25,073 nt of DNA from JBBITW01 sp037440525. GTDB taxonomy: Bacteria; Desulfobacterota; BSN033; UBA1163. The stretch is from NCBI GenBank assembly GCA_037440525.1, contig JBBITW010000035.1, forward strand, positions 1 through 25,073. The letters are read 5' to 3'. Shown in pieces: positions 1 to 8,442 of the stretch; within the stretch, counting starts at the first letter, position 1, and every line of letters starts with the position of its first letter. The position numbers were made by a program, and so were the translations under genes. The notes beneath the pieces were generated by a model. It worked only from the letters and a program-made list of their open reading frames with translations. It was not told the origin of the DNA and ran no database searches.

Positions 1-115
1 CTATGTTTTATAATGGTTTGAATTCTATAGATTCCTCGCTTCGCTCGGAATGACAAACATGGCACAAACCTCATCGCGACACAGCCTCCCAAGGGGAGGT
101 AGGTATGGGTTATTT
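1..115. repeat. Family A nested-palindrome repeat, right half
   Basis: This is the right-hand part of a dispersed intergenic repeat whose left part lies outside the window. It carries the arm ATTCCTCGCTTCGCTCGG followed by AATGACAAACATGGC and then CGACACAGCCTCCCAAGGGG. The same order of blocks recurs at 8020-8125 and 15500-15695. It abuts the stop codon of the substrate-binding protein gene, so the repeat probably forms the 3' end of that transcript. No coding content is apparent. Confidence 0.8.
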
Positions 116-1333
116 CTATTTCCCCCGTGCTTTCATTATCTCTTCACAACTTGGCATAACATCATTTCCAGTCAATGTCACTATATCACCAGATATAAGG
201 AAATTATATTGAGGAACCTTTTTTGTTACACCGAGATACATAGGTAACACCGCTTGATGATCACAGGCCCGCATCTCTATTTTACCCACAGGGCTATCGA
301 TCACTAATCCCTCAAGTGCATTTATAAATTTTTCCTTATCTATAGCGCCGGCTTTCTTAAAGGCCTCAGCAGTGAAAATGGCTGTGATATAACCATGGAA
401 TGCTGGAAACCCAGGAGGAGCTCCATAGGCATCCTGAAAGGCTTTGACAAAAGCCTTATGGGCTGGAGTATCGGGATAATAGAAATGATAGTCATTCGTA
501 CCCAGCACACCTTCAGGGGCGGCATCAAGACCGAGGCGAGAAAGAATGGCGTGGTCTGTGGCTGTGTGCATAAAAACTGCCATCTTTTCATGAATCCCGG
601 TGGTCTTGCATGCCTTCAGAGAATTGGACATCGTCATACCGCCACCGCAAACAATAAATGCATCTGGTTTGGCTGCCATAATTGATGTGTAATAGGGGAC
701 GAGGTCAGGTTCTCCTGTCTTCCACCACGTCTCACCAATCTTCTGGACACTCGGTTTTAGAGCCTTTAAATTACGCCAAGTAGCCTCAGCAATGGCATGC
801 CCATATTCATAATCATCTCCAGCAATCCAGTATTTTATATAAGGCTTTCTCGACAATGCAACCCCACCTGCTTTACCAGCCATAGCCGTATTCTCACCAG
901 TGGAGAAGACATAACGATGGCCTTTTGATCCTGTAATATGCTCACTCTTAGAAATCCATACAATAAAAGGCACCTTCTCCCCTTTCAAATAATCCGATAT
1001 AGCCAAGGTAACGGCACTATTAATTGTGCCAACAATGAGATCCACATTCTCCCTCATCACCAATTCCTTGGCCATACTCACACCAAGATCCACCCTCCAC
1101 TTGTCATCACGTGTGGTAAATTCAATTTTCGTACCCAGAACACCTTTCTTATTAATCTCCTCCAAGCCAAGTTTAAATCCGTTTAGGGCTTCCTTGCAAA
1201 ACATTGCCGCTGGTCCAACATAGCTGTCAATGACCCCCACTTTAATCGGACGTTGGGCAATAGCACTTGAAGAAATAAAGATCAACGAAATAACTAATAA
1301 AAGAAATACCATTCTAAAAAATCCCCTTTCCAT
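116..1333 (-). CDS. ABC transporter substrate-binding protein, branched-chain amino acid (LivJ/LivK) type
   Basis: A 405-residue periplasmic ligand-binding protein of the Peripla_BP_6 type. It would deliver a small ligand (amino acid, carboxylate or aromatic acid; specificity not readable) to an ABC importer. The N-terminus is a typical signal peptide: basic start MERGFFR, a hydrophobic stretch at about 8-24, and a probable cut after SAIA. The mature start RPIKVGVIDSYVGP is the usual first beta strand of this fold. An AGGAGGT ribosome site 8 nt before the ATG supports the start. No permease or ATPase gene adjoins it in the window, and a repeat follows directly, so it is either an orphan binding protein or its partners lie elsewhere. 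Family confidence is high; substrate is unknown. Confidence 0.9.
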   Translation of the reverse strand: MERGFFRMVFLLLVISLIFISSSAIAQRPIKVGVIDSYVGPAAMFCKEALNGFKLGLEEINKKGVLGTKIEFTTRDDKWRVDLGVSMAKELVMRENVDLIVGTINSAVTLAISDYLKGEKVPFIVWISKSEHITGSKGHRYVFSTGENTAMAGKAGGVALSRKPYIKYWIAGDDYEYGHAIAEATWRNLKALKPSVQKIGETWWKTGEPDLVPYYTSIMAAKPDAFIVCGGGMTMSNSLKACKTTGIHEKMAVFMHTATDHAILSRLGLDAAPEGVLGTNDYHFYYPDTPAHKAFVKAFQDAYGAPPGFPAFHGYITAIFTAEAFKKAGAIDKEKFINALEGLVIDSPVGKIEMRACDHQAVLPMYLGVTKKVPQYNFLISGDIVTLTGNDVMPSCEEIMKARGK

Positions 1334-1402
1334 TTTCTTTCACCTCCTGATTGGAATTGAGTTTTAATAATTTAAAAATGTTTTTCCACCTCCCTTCTCT
1401 GA

Positions 1403-1434
1403 ATTATATTCTCAAACCCTTATTCAATTGTCAA
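1403..1434 (-). promoter_or_regulatory. Possible promoter for the substrate-binding protein gene
   Basis: On the minus strand TTGACA (1429-1434) lies just after the stop codon of the upstream SDR gene, and TATAAT (1403-1408) follows at 20 nt. Both boxes are good, but the spacing is wider than the usual 16-18 nt, so GAATAT at 17 nt may be the real -10. Its position suggests the gene is transcribed separately from the SDR gene. Confidence 0.35.
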
Positions 1435-1436
1435 TA

Positions 1437-2237
1437 CTAAGATTTTTTCTTCATTTCCGCAATCAAATCTATGAAGCCAATCGGGTTATAGCCTATGGCT
1501 CCTCCATCTGCAACAATCGTTGTCCCGTTGATATAGCCTGAATCCTCTGAAGCAAGAAATAGAGCAATCTTTACAATCTCTTCCATATTCCCAAATCGCT
1601 TAAGAGGGACTTTTTTAATTAACCCCGAAACAAGGACCTCTTTATTGAGGATGGGGGTATTCATACCCCCTGCAATCAATCCAGGAGCAATTGCATTTAC
1701 AGTTATATTATACCGGCTCCATTCATATGCAAGTATTCGGGTCAGTGCAATCACTCCAGCCTTACTTACACAATAAGGTAGAATTCCTTGCTCTCCGAGG
1801 ATTCCTGCCGTTGAAGAGATATTGATAATTCTACCACCACCCTGTTCGATCATCTTTCTGCCAACAGCCTGTGAGCAGAGGAAAACCCCTTTTAGATTAA
1901 TGTTTAACACCTGATCCCAACCCTCCTCCTTGATCTTCTCTGCCTCAAGGATAAAAGGGTTAATACCTGCATTATTTATAAGGATATCGATTCGACCGAA
2001 GCTATTATAAGCCTCATCAACCATTCTTTCAACATCTTTTGAAGATGAGACATCTCCGGTGATGGCCATGGATTTTACACCGAGGTTTTCAATCTCCTTA
2101 GCCACTGCCAATGCCTTTTCTAAGTTTCGACCGTTAATAATGATGGATGCTCCCTCACGGGCAAACCCAATGGCAAATGCTTTCCCAATTCCTCTTGTCG
2201 AACCAGTGATCAGCGTAACCTTCTCTTTTAGTTTCAT
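1437..2237 (-). CDS. Short-chain dehydrogenase/reductase (SDR, FabG-like)
   Basis: A classical SDR of 266 residues, an NAD(P)H-dependent oxidoreductase acting on an alcohol or ketone group. Numbered from the chosen start, the cofactor motif TGSTRGIG is at 11-18, NNAG at 88-91, the catalytic Ser near 142 and YCVSK at 155-159 with Tyr155 and Lys159. GDV (61-63) is the usual adenine-contacting Asp. A further ATG two codons upstream is only 1 nt from GGAGG (2245-2249), whereas the ATG at 2237 has 7 nt spacing, so I chose the latter. It could be a 3-oxoacyl-ACP/CoA reductase or a catabolic alcohol dehydrogenase; the neighbours (radical SAM gene upstream, transporter binding protein downstream) do not decide. 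Confidence 0.9.
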   Translation of the reverse strand: MKLKEKVTLITGSTRGIGKAFAIGFAREGASIIINGRNLEKALAVAKEIENLGVKSMAITGDVSSSKDVERMVDEAYNSFGRIDILINNAGINPFILEAEKIKEEGWDQVLNINLKGVFLCSQAVGRKMIEQGGGRIINISSTAGILGEQGILPYCVSKAGVIALTRILAYEWSRYNITVNAIAPGLIAGGMNTPILNKEVLVSGLIKKVPLKRFGNMEEIVKIALFLASEDSGYINGTTIVADGGAIGYNPIGFIDLIAEMKKKS

Positions 2238-2282
2238 CTTCATCCCTCCAATCTTTTTAAGGAACGTTTAACTTCCTTTCTC

Positions 2283-3395
2283 TCATTCCACAAATTGCCT
2301 CACCCTCTCTTCAAAGAGACGGTTCAAATGGCTGCTGTTTTCAGGTGCCCAGCCATAAACCTCTTCCCAAACCTCTTTACTCTCCATGCAGAGATAGACA
2401 AAAAGATCAGGGTCTATATCTCTTAGCCATCCTTTTATTTTTCGGTACATCTCCACTCGAATCTCTTTAAGATAACGATATTTGTCATCTTTTCCAGGAA
2501 ATAATTCTCCTAAGAATATTCTGGTCTTTGGAAAACGCTCTTTTACAATGGGTTTAAGCCCTGGGGGGTAACGAAATCCCCCAAGACTCACCCAGATAAC
2601 CCTTTTTGGATCAATTCTACTGAAGAGGAAAGAGATAGTCTGCTTGTAGTCGTTTTCCCAGCCCTCATAGTGAATTATAGGATCAAAATGAAATCCTAAT
2701 GGATAATATCTTTCCTGACACTTCCGGGCTGCTTCAATTCTCTCTTCCAATGAAGATGTTCCAATCTCCTCTGCTTCTATCAGTGAGTGCGGATTTAGGG
2801 ACCAGGAGATGACGGTCCTTCCGCAATGGTTTAAATTGAGGATTTGATTGACCTCGGCTGATTTTGTCTTAAGTTCAAGGATACTATCCTTTCTCTCTGC
2901 AAAAAATGGGACAAGGAACTGTGAGATCGGAAAGATCGGTTCGAGGGCTAAACTGTCAGATAGTTCCCCTGTCCCCATACGAATTACAGAATAATCCTTC
3001 TGAGATAGAAAGAGTTCAATCTCCGAAATTAGATCATCCCAGTTTGAATACAGTGTAAGGAAAGGGTTATTCAGATATCCTTGAAGGACACAGTAGGAGC
3101 AATCCATTGGGCAATTGGTAATGGTGTTAATAACATAATATCCACAACATATATGGTTGGATGTTCCAGGGCAAGGCTTAAGCCGTCTTCCATAAAAATG
3201 TGTGATTAGAATATTCCTTTTTCCATTTTTTAGGGGGTTGCTCGTGGAGAGAGCCCTCTTGATTATGGATTTCTTCTCCTGAAACATCTCAGCAGGAATA
3301 TAGGGAAGGGCATTAAGAACCCTCTGAGTCACAAAATCCTTTTGGGCCTTTTCATCGATATAGATTTTTTCGATTCGAAAAGGAAACATATCCAT
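2283..3395 (-). CDS. Spore photoproduct lyase-like radical SAM protein
   Basis: A radical SAM enzyme of about 370 residues related to spore photoproduct lyase (SPL), which repairs the thymine dimer of spore DNA. The cluster motif CPMDCSYC (Cys95, 99, 102 from the ATG at 3395) has the CxxxCxxC spacing of SPL and radical SAM enzymes. Further family-like segments are GTGELSDSLALE, SWSLNP and GFHFDPIIHYEGW. Where true SPLs have a catalytic Cys before Ser-Asp (ACTSD in memory), this protein reads GELSD, so the SPL hydrogen donor seems absent and the reaction may differ. The start is uncertain: TTG 3404, GTG 3401, ATG 3395 and ATG 3389 are all possible and no strong ribosome site is seen. It begins 18 nt after the ParB-like gene, so the two are probably co-transcribed. 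Confidence 0.8.
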   Translation of the reverse strand: MDMFPFRIEKIYIDEKAQKDFVTQRVLNALPYIPAEMFQEKKSIIKRALSTSNPLKNGKRNILITHFYGRRLKPCPGTSNHICCGYYVINTITNCPMDCSYCVLQGYLNNPFLTLYSNWDDLISEIELFLSQKDYSVIRMGTGELSDSLALEPIFPISQFLVPFFAERKDSILELKTKSAEVNQILNLNHCGRTVISWSLNPHSLIEAEEIGTSSLEERIEAARKCQERYYPLGFHFDPIIHYEGWENDYKQTISFLFSRIDPKRVIWVSLGGFRYPPGLKPIVKERFPKTRIFLGELFPGKDDKYRYLKEIRVEMYRKIKGWLRDIDPDLFVYLCMESKEVWEEVYGWAPENSSHLNRLFEERVRQFVE

Positions 3396-3413
3396 AAACA
3401 CCAAATATTGAAT

Positions 3414-4376
3414 TTAAGTGCCTTTGATCATCTCCTGAAACTCATTTTTATTATTAAGTTGAGATAAAAATGAAATGATTTCTTGATACTCCTTTATTGT
3501 TTCGAAACGGAACTCGATACTCAATCCTTTTCCTTCAAAATATGGTTGGTGATGAAGAGATATATGTGGGGGAAGGTTTAAGTCTCTTCTCCTTTTTTCA
3601 AATGACTTTTCGAGTTGCGAGAACCTGGGGTATCGAATATTTAATAGTAGTTTTTTTACCCTTTCTGTCTTTTGAGAGGGGGTCATATCATTTTGAGAGA
3701 GGATTGTTTGAAGCTCCGGCTTACAAAGAATCTCTCCTATCTTCAATTGATTTCGTTGTGAGATCTCCTCAAGGAGCATAAGTATCTCTTTAAGGCGGTT
3801 TTCTCCTAATTTCAGAGATGAGAGAAATGGAATAAGAGCCATCCGTTCTTCAGGCAAAAGGTTTGAAAGCCTTCGAATATTAGACCTTGAGACCTCTTCC
3901 CTCAATACATAATCCTTAACCTCCTCTTCCATCTTAGCGAGAGAAAGATATGTATTGAGGATCTTTTCATTAGGCTCGAGATAAAGCAGCGGAAGATAGG
4001 TTTGAATGACAGCCGAAGGTTCGATTTTAAAAATGTAAATTAACTTATAAAGGGCAATTGCCTTCTCCACGCTATTTAGCCCACGAGTGGTCATATTCTC
4101 GTGGAGGGCAATTGAGAAGAATTGCAATTCATCCTTTTCATCCTTATTGAAGATTCTTGAGGGGACATCAGGGATTCCTAATTCATTTAAAACAGCAATC
4201 CTTCTGAAGCCGCTTATGATTTGATATCTTTCCCCCTTCTCTCTTAAAAGAACAGGTTGAATCAGTCCTAACTCACTTATCGAGGAGTGAAGGATTTTAA
4301 GATCGGGGTGAAAGTTAATTGAAAAGGTTTCATCAGAAAGATCGACTTGGCTAAGAGGTATTTTTTGAATCTTCAT
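3414..4376 (-). CDS. ParB/Spo0J N-terminal domain protein
   Basis: A ParB-like protein of 320 residues. The N-terminal domain carries the two boxes that bind CTP in this superfamily: GFRR (56-59) and ENMTTR (93-98) followed by GLNSVEKA. A helical middle (about 115-215) resembles the ParB helix-turn-helix region, and the rest is rich in Lys/Arg and Glu. The upstream in-frame ATG at 4385 touches AAGGG with no spacing; the ATG at 4376 has 9 nt, so it is preferred. There is no parA and no origin-type context. The close coupling to the SPL-like gene suggests a role with that enzyme, for instance DNA loading or recognition, rather than chromosome partition. That role is inference. Confidence 0.8.
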   Translation of the reverse strand: MKIQKIPLSQVDLSDETFSINFHPDLKILHSSISELGLIQPVLLREKGERYQIISGFRRIAVLNELGIPDVPSRIFNKDEKDELQFFSIALHENMTTRGLNSVEKAIALYKLIYIFKIEPSAVIQTYLPLLYLEPNEKILNTYLSLAKMEEEVKDYVLREEVSRSNIRRLSNLLPEERMALIPFLSSLKLGENRLKEILMLLEEISQRNQLKIGEILCKPELQTILSQNDMTPSQKTERVKKLLLNIRYPRFSQLEKSFEKRRRDLNLPPHISLHHQPYFEGKGLSIEFRFETIKEYQEIISFLSQLNNKNEFQEMIKGT

Positions 4377-4424
4377 CAGTCCCATCCCTTAATAATTTTT
4401 CAGTTTCCAATGGTTATTTCTCTC

Positions 4425-5258
4425 TCATATTTCTATCCCATATCTTTTCATTACCTCTTGATAATATCTTGCTTCGAGTATGTTTCCTCTTTTAAGAAAT
4501 CCTCTTGAAAGAATCTGGCACTTCTTCTTCATCTCCTTAAGAATCATCTCCCTTTCCTCATCTCCAATATAGGACTCCGATAGAAGTTTTTCAAGGGCTA
4601 TTACCCTGAAGCGATCATTTCCCCAGCTCCTTTGTGAAAGCTGATCAGGATGGCCACCCCTTTTGATGATAAGTTTTCTGGGAATAAAAAAGATCGGGAA
4701 TCGCGAAGATACCCTGAGCCAGAAATCATAATCTTCGCAAACTGGAAGGGCTTCGTCAAAAAGGCCCACTTTTGAGAAAAGATTTCTCCTCATTATAGCT
4801 GAGGATGGACTTATGATGCATAGAGGCAGACATTTTTCAAATATCCAGCCCGAATATTTGGCATGTTTTTTCATCGGATTGACCCTCTTTCCCCTCCTAA
4901 TCCATATCTCATCAGTGTAGCAGAGAGGATAATGTGGGTTCTCATCAAGGAAGGCAACCTGAATTTTTAACTTCCCCTTCAGCCAGAGATCATCTGAATC
5001 CAGGAAGGCAATATATTTGCCTTTGGCATGAAGAATTCCTCTGTTTCTTGCAAAGCTCACCCCCCTGTTTTCTGAATAGTGAAGGAGTTTGACTCTCCCC
5101 CCATATTTTTTAATCTCTTCAGAAGTTCCGTCTTTTGAGCCGTCATCTACAACGATCAATTCAAAGTCCTCAAAATCCTGATCAAGCACGGACTGGATAG
5201 CTTCTTTTAACATTGGAAGACGATCATAGGTTGGAATGATTACAGAGACCTTAGGCAT
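4425..5258 (-). CDS. Family 2 glycosyltransferase
   Basis: A GT2 (GT-A fold) sugar transferase of 277 residues, probably cytoplasmic or peripheral, adding a sugar from a nucleotide donor to a polysaccharide or glycan. VSVIIPTYDR opens the fold, VVDDGS (36-41) binds the nucleotide, DSDD (87-90) is the metal site, and CEDYDFWLR is the usual ED motif with the general base. There is no membrane segment. No clear ribosome site precedes the ATG; this start gives a full N-terminal strand, so it is kept. It stands alone among genes of other functions, so the product glycan cannot be told. The acceptor is unknown. Confidence 0.88.
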   Translation of the reverse strand: MPKVSVIIPTYDRLPMLKEAIQSVLDQDFEDFELIVVDDGSKDGTSEEIKKYGGRVKLLHYSENRGVSFARNRGILHAKGKYIAFLDSDDLWLKGKLKIQVAFLDENPHYPLCYTDEIWIRRGKRVNPMKKHAKYSGWIFEKCLPLCIISPSSAIMRRNLFSKVGLFDEALPVCEDYDFWLRVSSRFPIFFIPRKLIIKRGGHPDQLSQRSWGNDRFRVIALEKLLSESYIGDEEREMILKEMKKKCQILSRGFLKRGNILEARYYQEVMKRYGIEI

Positions 5259-5274
5259 AATAAATATATTGAAG

Positions 5275-5367
5275 GGTCTGAGGATTTTAGGATTCGAGGG
5301 TTTAAGGGTTTATTCTTTAATCTCTTTGCTAAACCCCTTGGCCCCTCGACCCCTTGAACCCTTTTAA
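5275..5367. repeat. Imperfect long palindrome between genes
   Basis: The two halves GATTCGAGGGTTTAAGGGTT (near 5290) and AACCCCTTGGCCCCTCGACC (near 5333) are imperfect reverse complements, with about three quarters of positions pairing over some 24 nt. On the minus strand this makes a long hairpin between the small Rho-N-like gene and the glycosyltransferase gene. No proper U-run follows, so it is more likely a dispersed repeat or mRNA processing hairpin than a terminator. Confidence 0.5.
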
Positions 5368-5375
5368 TTTATGAA

Positions 5376-5693
5376 TTAGGCCGCTCGCCTGGTCTTTTTC
5401 TTTAAACGGCTGATTCTTTTTTTTAAGATTTCTGCCATTCTCCAGTTTCTTTGTTGAATGAACTCCTCTCTTTTTGCCCTCAATTCCTTCATCTTCTCCT
5501 TCAACTGTGCTACAGTTAAGACAGCCTTTTCCTCTCGTGGGAGGGGTTCTGTTATGCCTTTTGCTGCGCGTATGGCAGAGAGCAATTCCTCCTTCTTCAT
5601 GGCATGAACGCCTTGAATCCCGGGTAACCCAAGTGCCATCTCCCTCAATTCTTTGGCTGTCATCTTCTCAAGTGGCTTCTCTTTCTTCTCCAT
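5376..5693 (-). CDS. Small Rho N-terminal-like / UVR-like protein
   Basis: A 105-residue, very basic, soluble protein. Residues about 11-45 (MTAKELREMA to LLSAIRAAKG) look like the Rho N-terminal/SAP-like helix-extension-helix fold, which binds nucleic acid. The C-terminal part (LKEKMKELRAKREEFIQQRN to the end) is a helical hairpin resembling the UvrB/UvrC (UVR) motif with a lysine/arginine tail. A GTG start 6 nt upstream is possible, but GGAGG is 8 nt from the ATG at 5693, so the ATG is chosen. It starts 18 nt after the GH57 stop and is probably translated from that mRNA. A DNA- or RNA-binding role is inferred; no specific function is assigned. Confidence 0.75.
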   Translation of the reverse strand: MEKKEKPLEKMTAKELREMALGLPGIQGVHAMKKEELLSAIRAAKGITEPLPREEKAVLTVAQLKEKMKELRAKREEFIQQRNWRMAEILKKRISRLKKKTRRAA

Positions 5694-5711
5694 ACTCACT
5701 TCCTCCCAATA

Positions 5712-7850
5712 TTATTTGGCCTCGATTCCCACTTCTAAAACGACTTCAAAGGTATTACCTAATCTTAATTCTAATGGCCAGAAAAGAAGTAGGCAAGATC
5801 CCTGGAAAATTCTCTCAAATCCACTCTCTGATAGAGAGACAGTTTCAAGAGGAAAACGCCATAGATCAAACCTCTTATCGCTCTTAATGAAGACTTTCAT
5901 TCCAGTGTATTCATCAATTAAATGAACCTCAGAAATATCCGTGACCTCTCCACTACTATTGAGTCTTCTATCCTCAAGGGGATGGTCTGGGATTACATAA
6001 TATCGATCATCCGCATCTCCAGCAAGGAGATTTATATTTAATTCGATACCAAATAAACATTCTAATTGAGGTTCATCCCTCAGATTTACTATCTTATAAG
6101 ATGCTTCAATCGTGCTCCGGTTTGAAAAAATCACAAATCTCTTTTCCAGATCAATAGGGATGTTCTTCCTGTTTAAGAATATATGACCGGATCTTGAGAA
6201 CACTGCTTTCTTTCTCTTATAGAGAGTTATTAAACGAATATTGTAGGTATTATTGATAAAATCCCCTAACTCTAAAAAATTACCCTTTCTAAAAGATTCA
6301 AAATCAACCCCCGATGGTAAGAAGTGATCGAGAAATGAGCCCTTTCGATATGAATCGAAATGGAGAAATTGATCAAGATTTGACTCCTTGGAGTCGAAGA
6401 TTTCGTGTATCGTTCTCAGACCATCCTCAGGATTTTTCTCACGATTCTCAAGGAGCTTCTGATGATAGCCCTCTCTTCTTCTTGTTATCGTGTTCATAAT
6501 ATTGAATGCCTTTGGCCGATAATCCATCTCGAAAAGGCTTCCTCCCCGAGTACTGAAAAAGAGAAGGATTTCAGGATTTTTTAAAAGCAGTTCCTCTTCC
6601 CCATCTCCGTTGAGATCTAATTTTTCGACCTCAATCCATTCCTTCTTCCTATACCTCAATTGATCGTAAATCACCTCCGCCCTTATAAGATTTTCATAGA
6701 GGGCATGGCGGAGATGGGGTAGATAGAGCCCTCCGAAGACACCATGCCAGTAGCCATCATTGCATTGTGCCCGATAGAGAGGAATAATTGCGTCCTTACT
6801 TCTTAATAAAGAAAAAGCCTTCTTTCTGATCTTATCCTCAATACTCTTCCGGAGGTGGAGGATTCTCTTGTGGAGATCATTCGATTCGGGATATTTTGCA
6901 AAAAAATTCCTCCAGAATCCTCCCTTGATAAATCTTCTTATCTCCTCTCCTTCAGAAGATTCTTTAATTTTCTCAATAACCCTTCCATAGGCAATCATTG
7001 CTTCAGTTGGAAGACTCCACTCATCCATCTCCATATATGAAGAACAGGGTAGATAAACCCTTCCAAGAGGTTTCTCCCGAGAGGCATAAACTCCGAGAGG
7101 CATTGGTTCTATCCAGCTTAGATTTTCTCCGATAAGGCGGAAAAAGTTGTTAAGCCATCCCTCTTCATAAACTGATTGGTATGTATATGGCCATATACCA
7201 AATTTTTCACCATCATCCGCAAATATGGCTGCCCTCACTCCTCCTTTAAGAGAGGAGAGGTATTCGAGGGTCTCCTCAGGAGGTCTAAATGGGATTATAT
7301 ACCTTAGTTTCTCACTTCCAGGGAAGACCTTGATCGATTCTCCTTCCTCTTCAGTGAGATAATAACCATGCAGGTCCTCTTCTTTCAATCCCGCCTTTTT
7401 AAAATGGTAGTCATCAATTGTGATATATTCAATCCCAGCCCTCTTCAAAAATTTTGGCAGGTGTGGTTCCCAGACCCTCTCTGCAAGCCATAATCCGCAG
7501 GGCGAGATTCCCATCTTAGATTTGATGGTTTGATTCATTAGTTTAATCTGACCTATCTTATCTTCATCTGGAATGACAGCGAGAATTGGTTCATAATAAC
7601 CTCCACTCATCATTTCAATTTGGCCCTTCTTAACAAGCTCCCTTAGAGTTTCTAAAAACTCAGGATGCCTTTCCGTGAAAAAGTCCCATAAGACACCTGA
7701 ATAGTGAATGGATATTTTCATGAAAGGATATTCTCTGAGTAACTCAATAAATGGACGATATGCTCTGTTATAAGCATTTTCTAAGATATGAGGAAAGTTT
7801 CCAACAGGCTGGTGATTATGAACGCAGAAGAGAAAGGCAACCTTCTCCAT
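5712..7850 (-). CDS. Glycoside hydrolase family 57 alpha-amylase / 4-alpha-glucanotransferase
   Basis: A cytoplasmic enzyme of 712 residues acting on alpha-1,4-glucans (starch, glycogen, maltodextrin). The five GH57 regions are recognisable: HNHQP (11-15), GGYYEPIL (83-90), WLAERVWEP (121-129, with Glu124 in the nucleophile position of Thermococcus litoralis glucanotransferase), ADDGEKFG (211-218, acid/base Asp), and a later helical part. The C-terminal half fits the beta-rich DUF1925/DUF1926 domains usual in this subgroup, and the length is close to theirs. There is no signal peptide. The ATG at 7850 is preferred to a TTG at 7859; no clear ribosome site is seen. Hydrolysis versus transfer cannot be told from sequence. 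It is the first gene of a minus-strand run with the small Rho-N-like protein. Confidence 0.92.
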   Translation of the reverse strand: MEKVAFLFCVHNHQPVGNFPHILENAYNRAYRPFIELLREYPFMKISIHYSGVLWDFFTERHPEFLETLRELVKKGQIEMMSGGYYEPILAVIPDEDKIGQIKLMNQTIKSKMGISPCGLWLAERVWEPHLPKFLKRAGIEYITIDDYHFKKAGLKEEDLHGYYLTEEEGESIKVFPGSEKLRYIIPFRPPEETLEYLSSLKGGVRAAIFADDGEKFGIWPYTYQSVYEEGWLNNFFRLIGENLSWIEPMPLGVYASREKPLGRVYLPCSSYMEMDEWSLPTEAMIAYGRVIEKIKESSEGEEIRRFIKGGFWRNFFAKYPESNDLHKRILHLRKSIEDKIRKKAFSLLRSKDAIIPLYRAQCNDGYWHGVFGGLYLPHLRHALYENLIRAEVIYDQLRYRKKEWIEVEKLDLNGDGEEELLLKNPEILLFFSTRGGSLFEMDYRPKAFNIMNTITRRREGYHQKLLENREKNPEDGLRTIHEIFDSKESNLDQFLHFDSYRKGSFLDHFLPSGVDFESFRKGNFLELGDFINNTYNIRLITLYKRKKAVFSRSGHIFLNRKNIPIDLEKRFVIFSNRSTIEASYKIVNLRDEPQLECLFGIELNINLLAGDADDRYYVIPDHPLEDRRLNSSGEVTDISEVHLIDEYTGMKVFIKSDKRFDLWRFPLETVSLSESGFERIFQGSCLLLFWPLELRLGNTFEVVLEVGIEAK

Positions 7851-7921
7851 AAATTTCAATTTATATGAATTTTTACGTTAAATCAATACTTATTACTCGT
7901 AGCAATTAAATCTTTACAATT

Positions 7922-8125
7922 ACCCCCTAACCTCGGTTTCGAGTCGTACCGACCTTTCCTCTCCCCAATGAGCCTTTGTCGTAATGTCATTCTGAAGCTT
8001 TAGCCGAAGAATCTATTTTTTATAAGGGTTTGAATTCTATAGATTCCTCGCTTCGCTCTGAATGACAAACATGGTATACACCTCGTTGCTACACAGCCCC
8101 AATGTTTGGGGAGATGGTTAAGGTG
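7922..8125. repeat. Family A nested-palindrome repeat
   Basis: An intergenic element of about 200 bp. The outer arms (CTCTCCCCAATGAGCC left, GGGGAGATGGTTAAGG right) and inner arms (GTCATTCTGAAGCTTTAGCC left, CCTCGCTTCGCTCTGAATG right) are nested inverted repeats around a TATAAGGGTTTGAATTCTAT loop. The block order matches 15399-15695 and the partial copy at 1-115. No transposase is nearby. The gap 7860-8240 between the GH57 gene and tRNA-Asp holds this element and otherwise AT-rich sequence with no convincing gene. Confidence 0.85.
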
Positions 8126-8241
8126 ATATGTAGAAAAGGTGAATCCCTTACCCAAAAAATTTAAATCGTCCGCTTGATAAGATTTTCGAAGATATTCCTG
8201 CCAAATCTTTTGAATTAGCCCCATTTAAGTGACAGGTTACT

Positions 8242-8269
8242 AAAAAAGCCTACCAAAAGGCAGGCTTTT
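8242..8269 (-). terminator. Rho-independent terminator of tRNA-Asp
   Basis: On the minus strand GCCTGCC-TTTT-GGTAGGC forms a 7 bp stem (one G-U pair), flanked by A-run and six Ts. It begins 5 nt after the tRNA CCA end. Confidence 0.85.
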
Positions 8270-8273
8270 AAAA

Positions 8274-8350
<77 letters not shown>

Positions 8351-8362
8351 TCTTTCAGTTTT

Positions 8363-8392
8363 CCGACTGAGTCGGCTCCGCATTTGGCGGAG
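8363..8392. other. Tandem palindromes in the tRNA-Asp leader
   Basis: Two perfect inverted repeats lie side by side: CCGACTGAGTCGG (8363-8375) and CTCCGC-ATTTG-GCGGAG (8376-8392). They sit between the proposed -10 box and the tRNA 5' end, so they would be in the pre-tRNA leader or act as a protein site. No T-run follows on either strand. Confidence 0.6.
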
Positions 8393-8400
8393 AAATTATT

Positions 8401-8430
8401 ATCTTAAATTATTGGGTTAAGCCCTGTCAA
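8401..8430 (-). promoter_or_regulatory. Sigma-70-type promoter of tRNA-Asp
   Basis: On the minus strand TTGACA (8425-8430) and TAAGAT (8401-8406) are spaced 18 nt, about 50 nt before the tRNA. The end of repeat B lies just upstream: AGAG at 8447-8450 is 16 nt from the -35 box. Confidence 0.6.
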
Positions 8431-8442
8431 AATTAAAACCCA

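Noticed and set aside
3414..4376. The ParB-like gene as a sign of a chromosome origin or plasmid partition locus.
   Set aside because: There is no parA, parS-like palindrome, dnaA or DnaA-box cluster nearby.
8000..8224. A 74-codon minus-strand frame downstream of tRNA-Asp.
   Set aside because: Most of it runs through repeat A and the part outside has no recognisable protein or ribosome site. A tRNA-linked integration remnant was considered, but no direct repeat of the tRNA end or integrase is seen.
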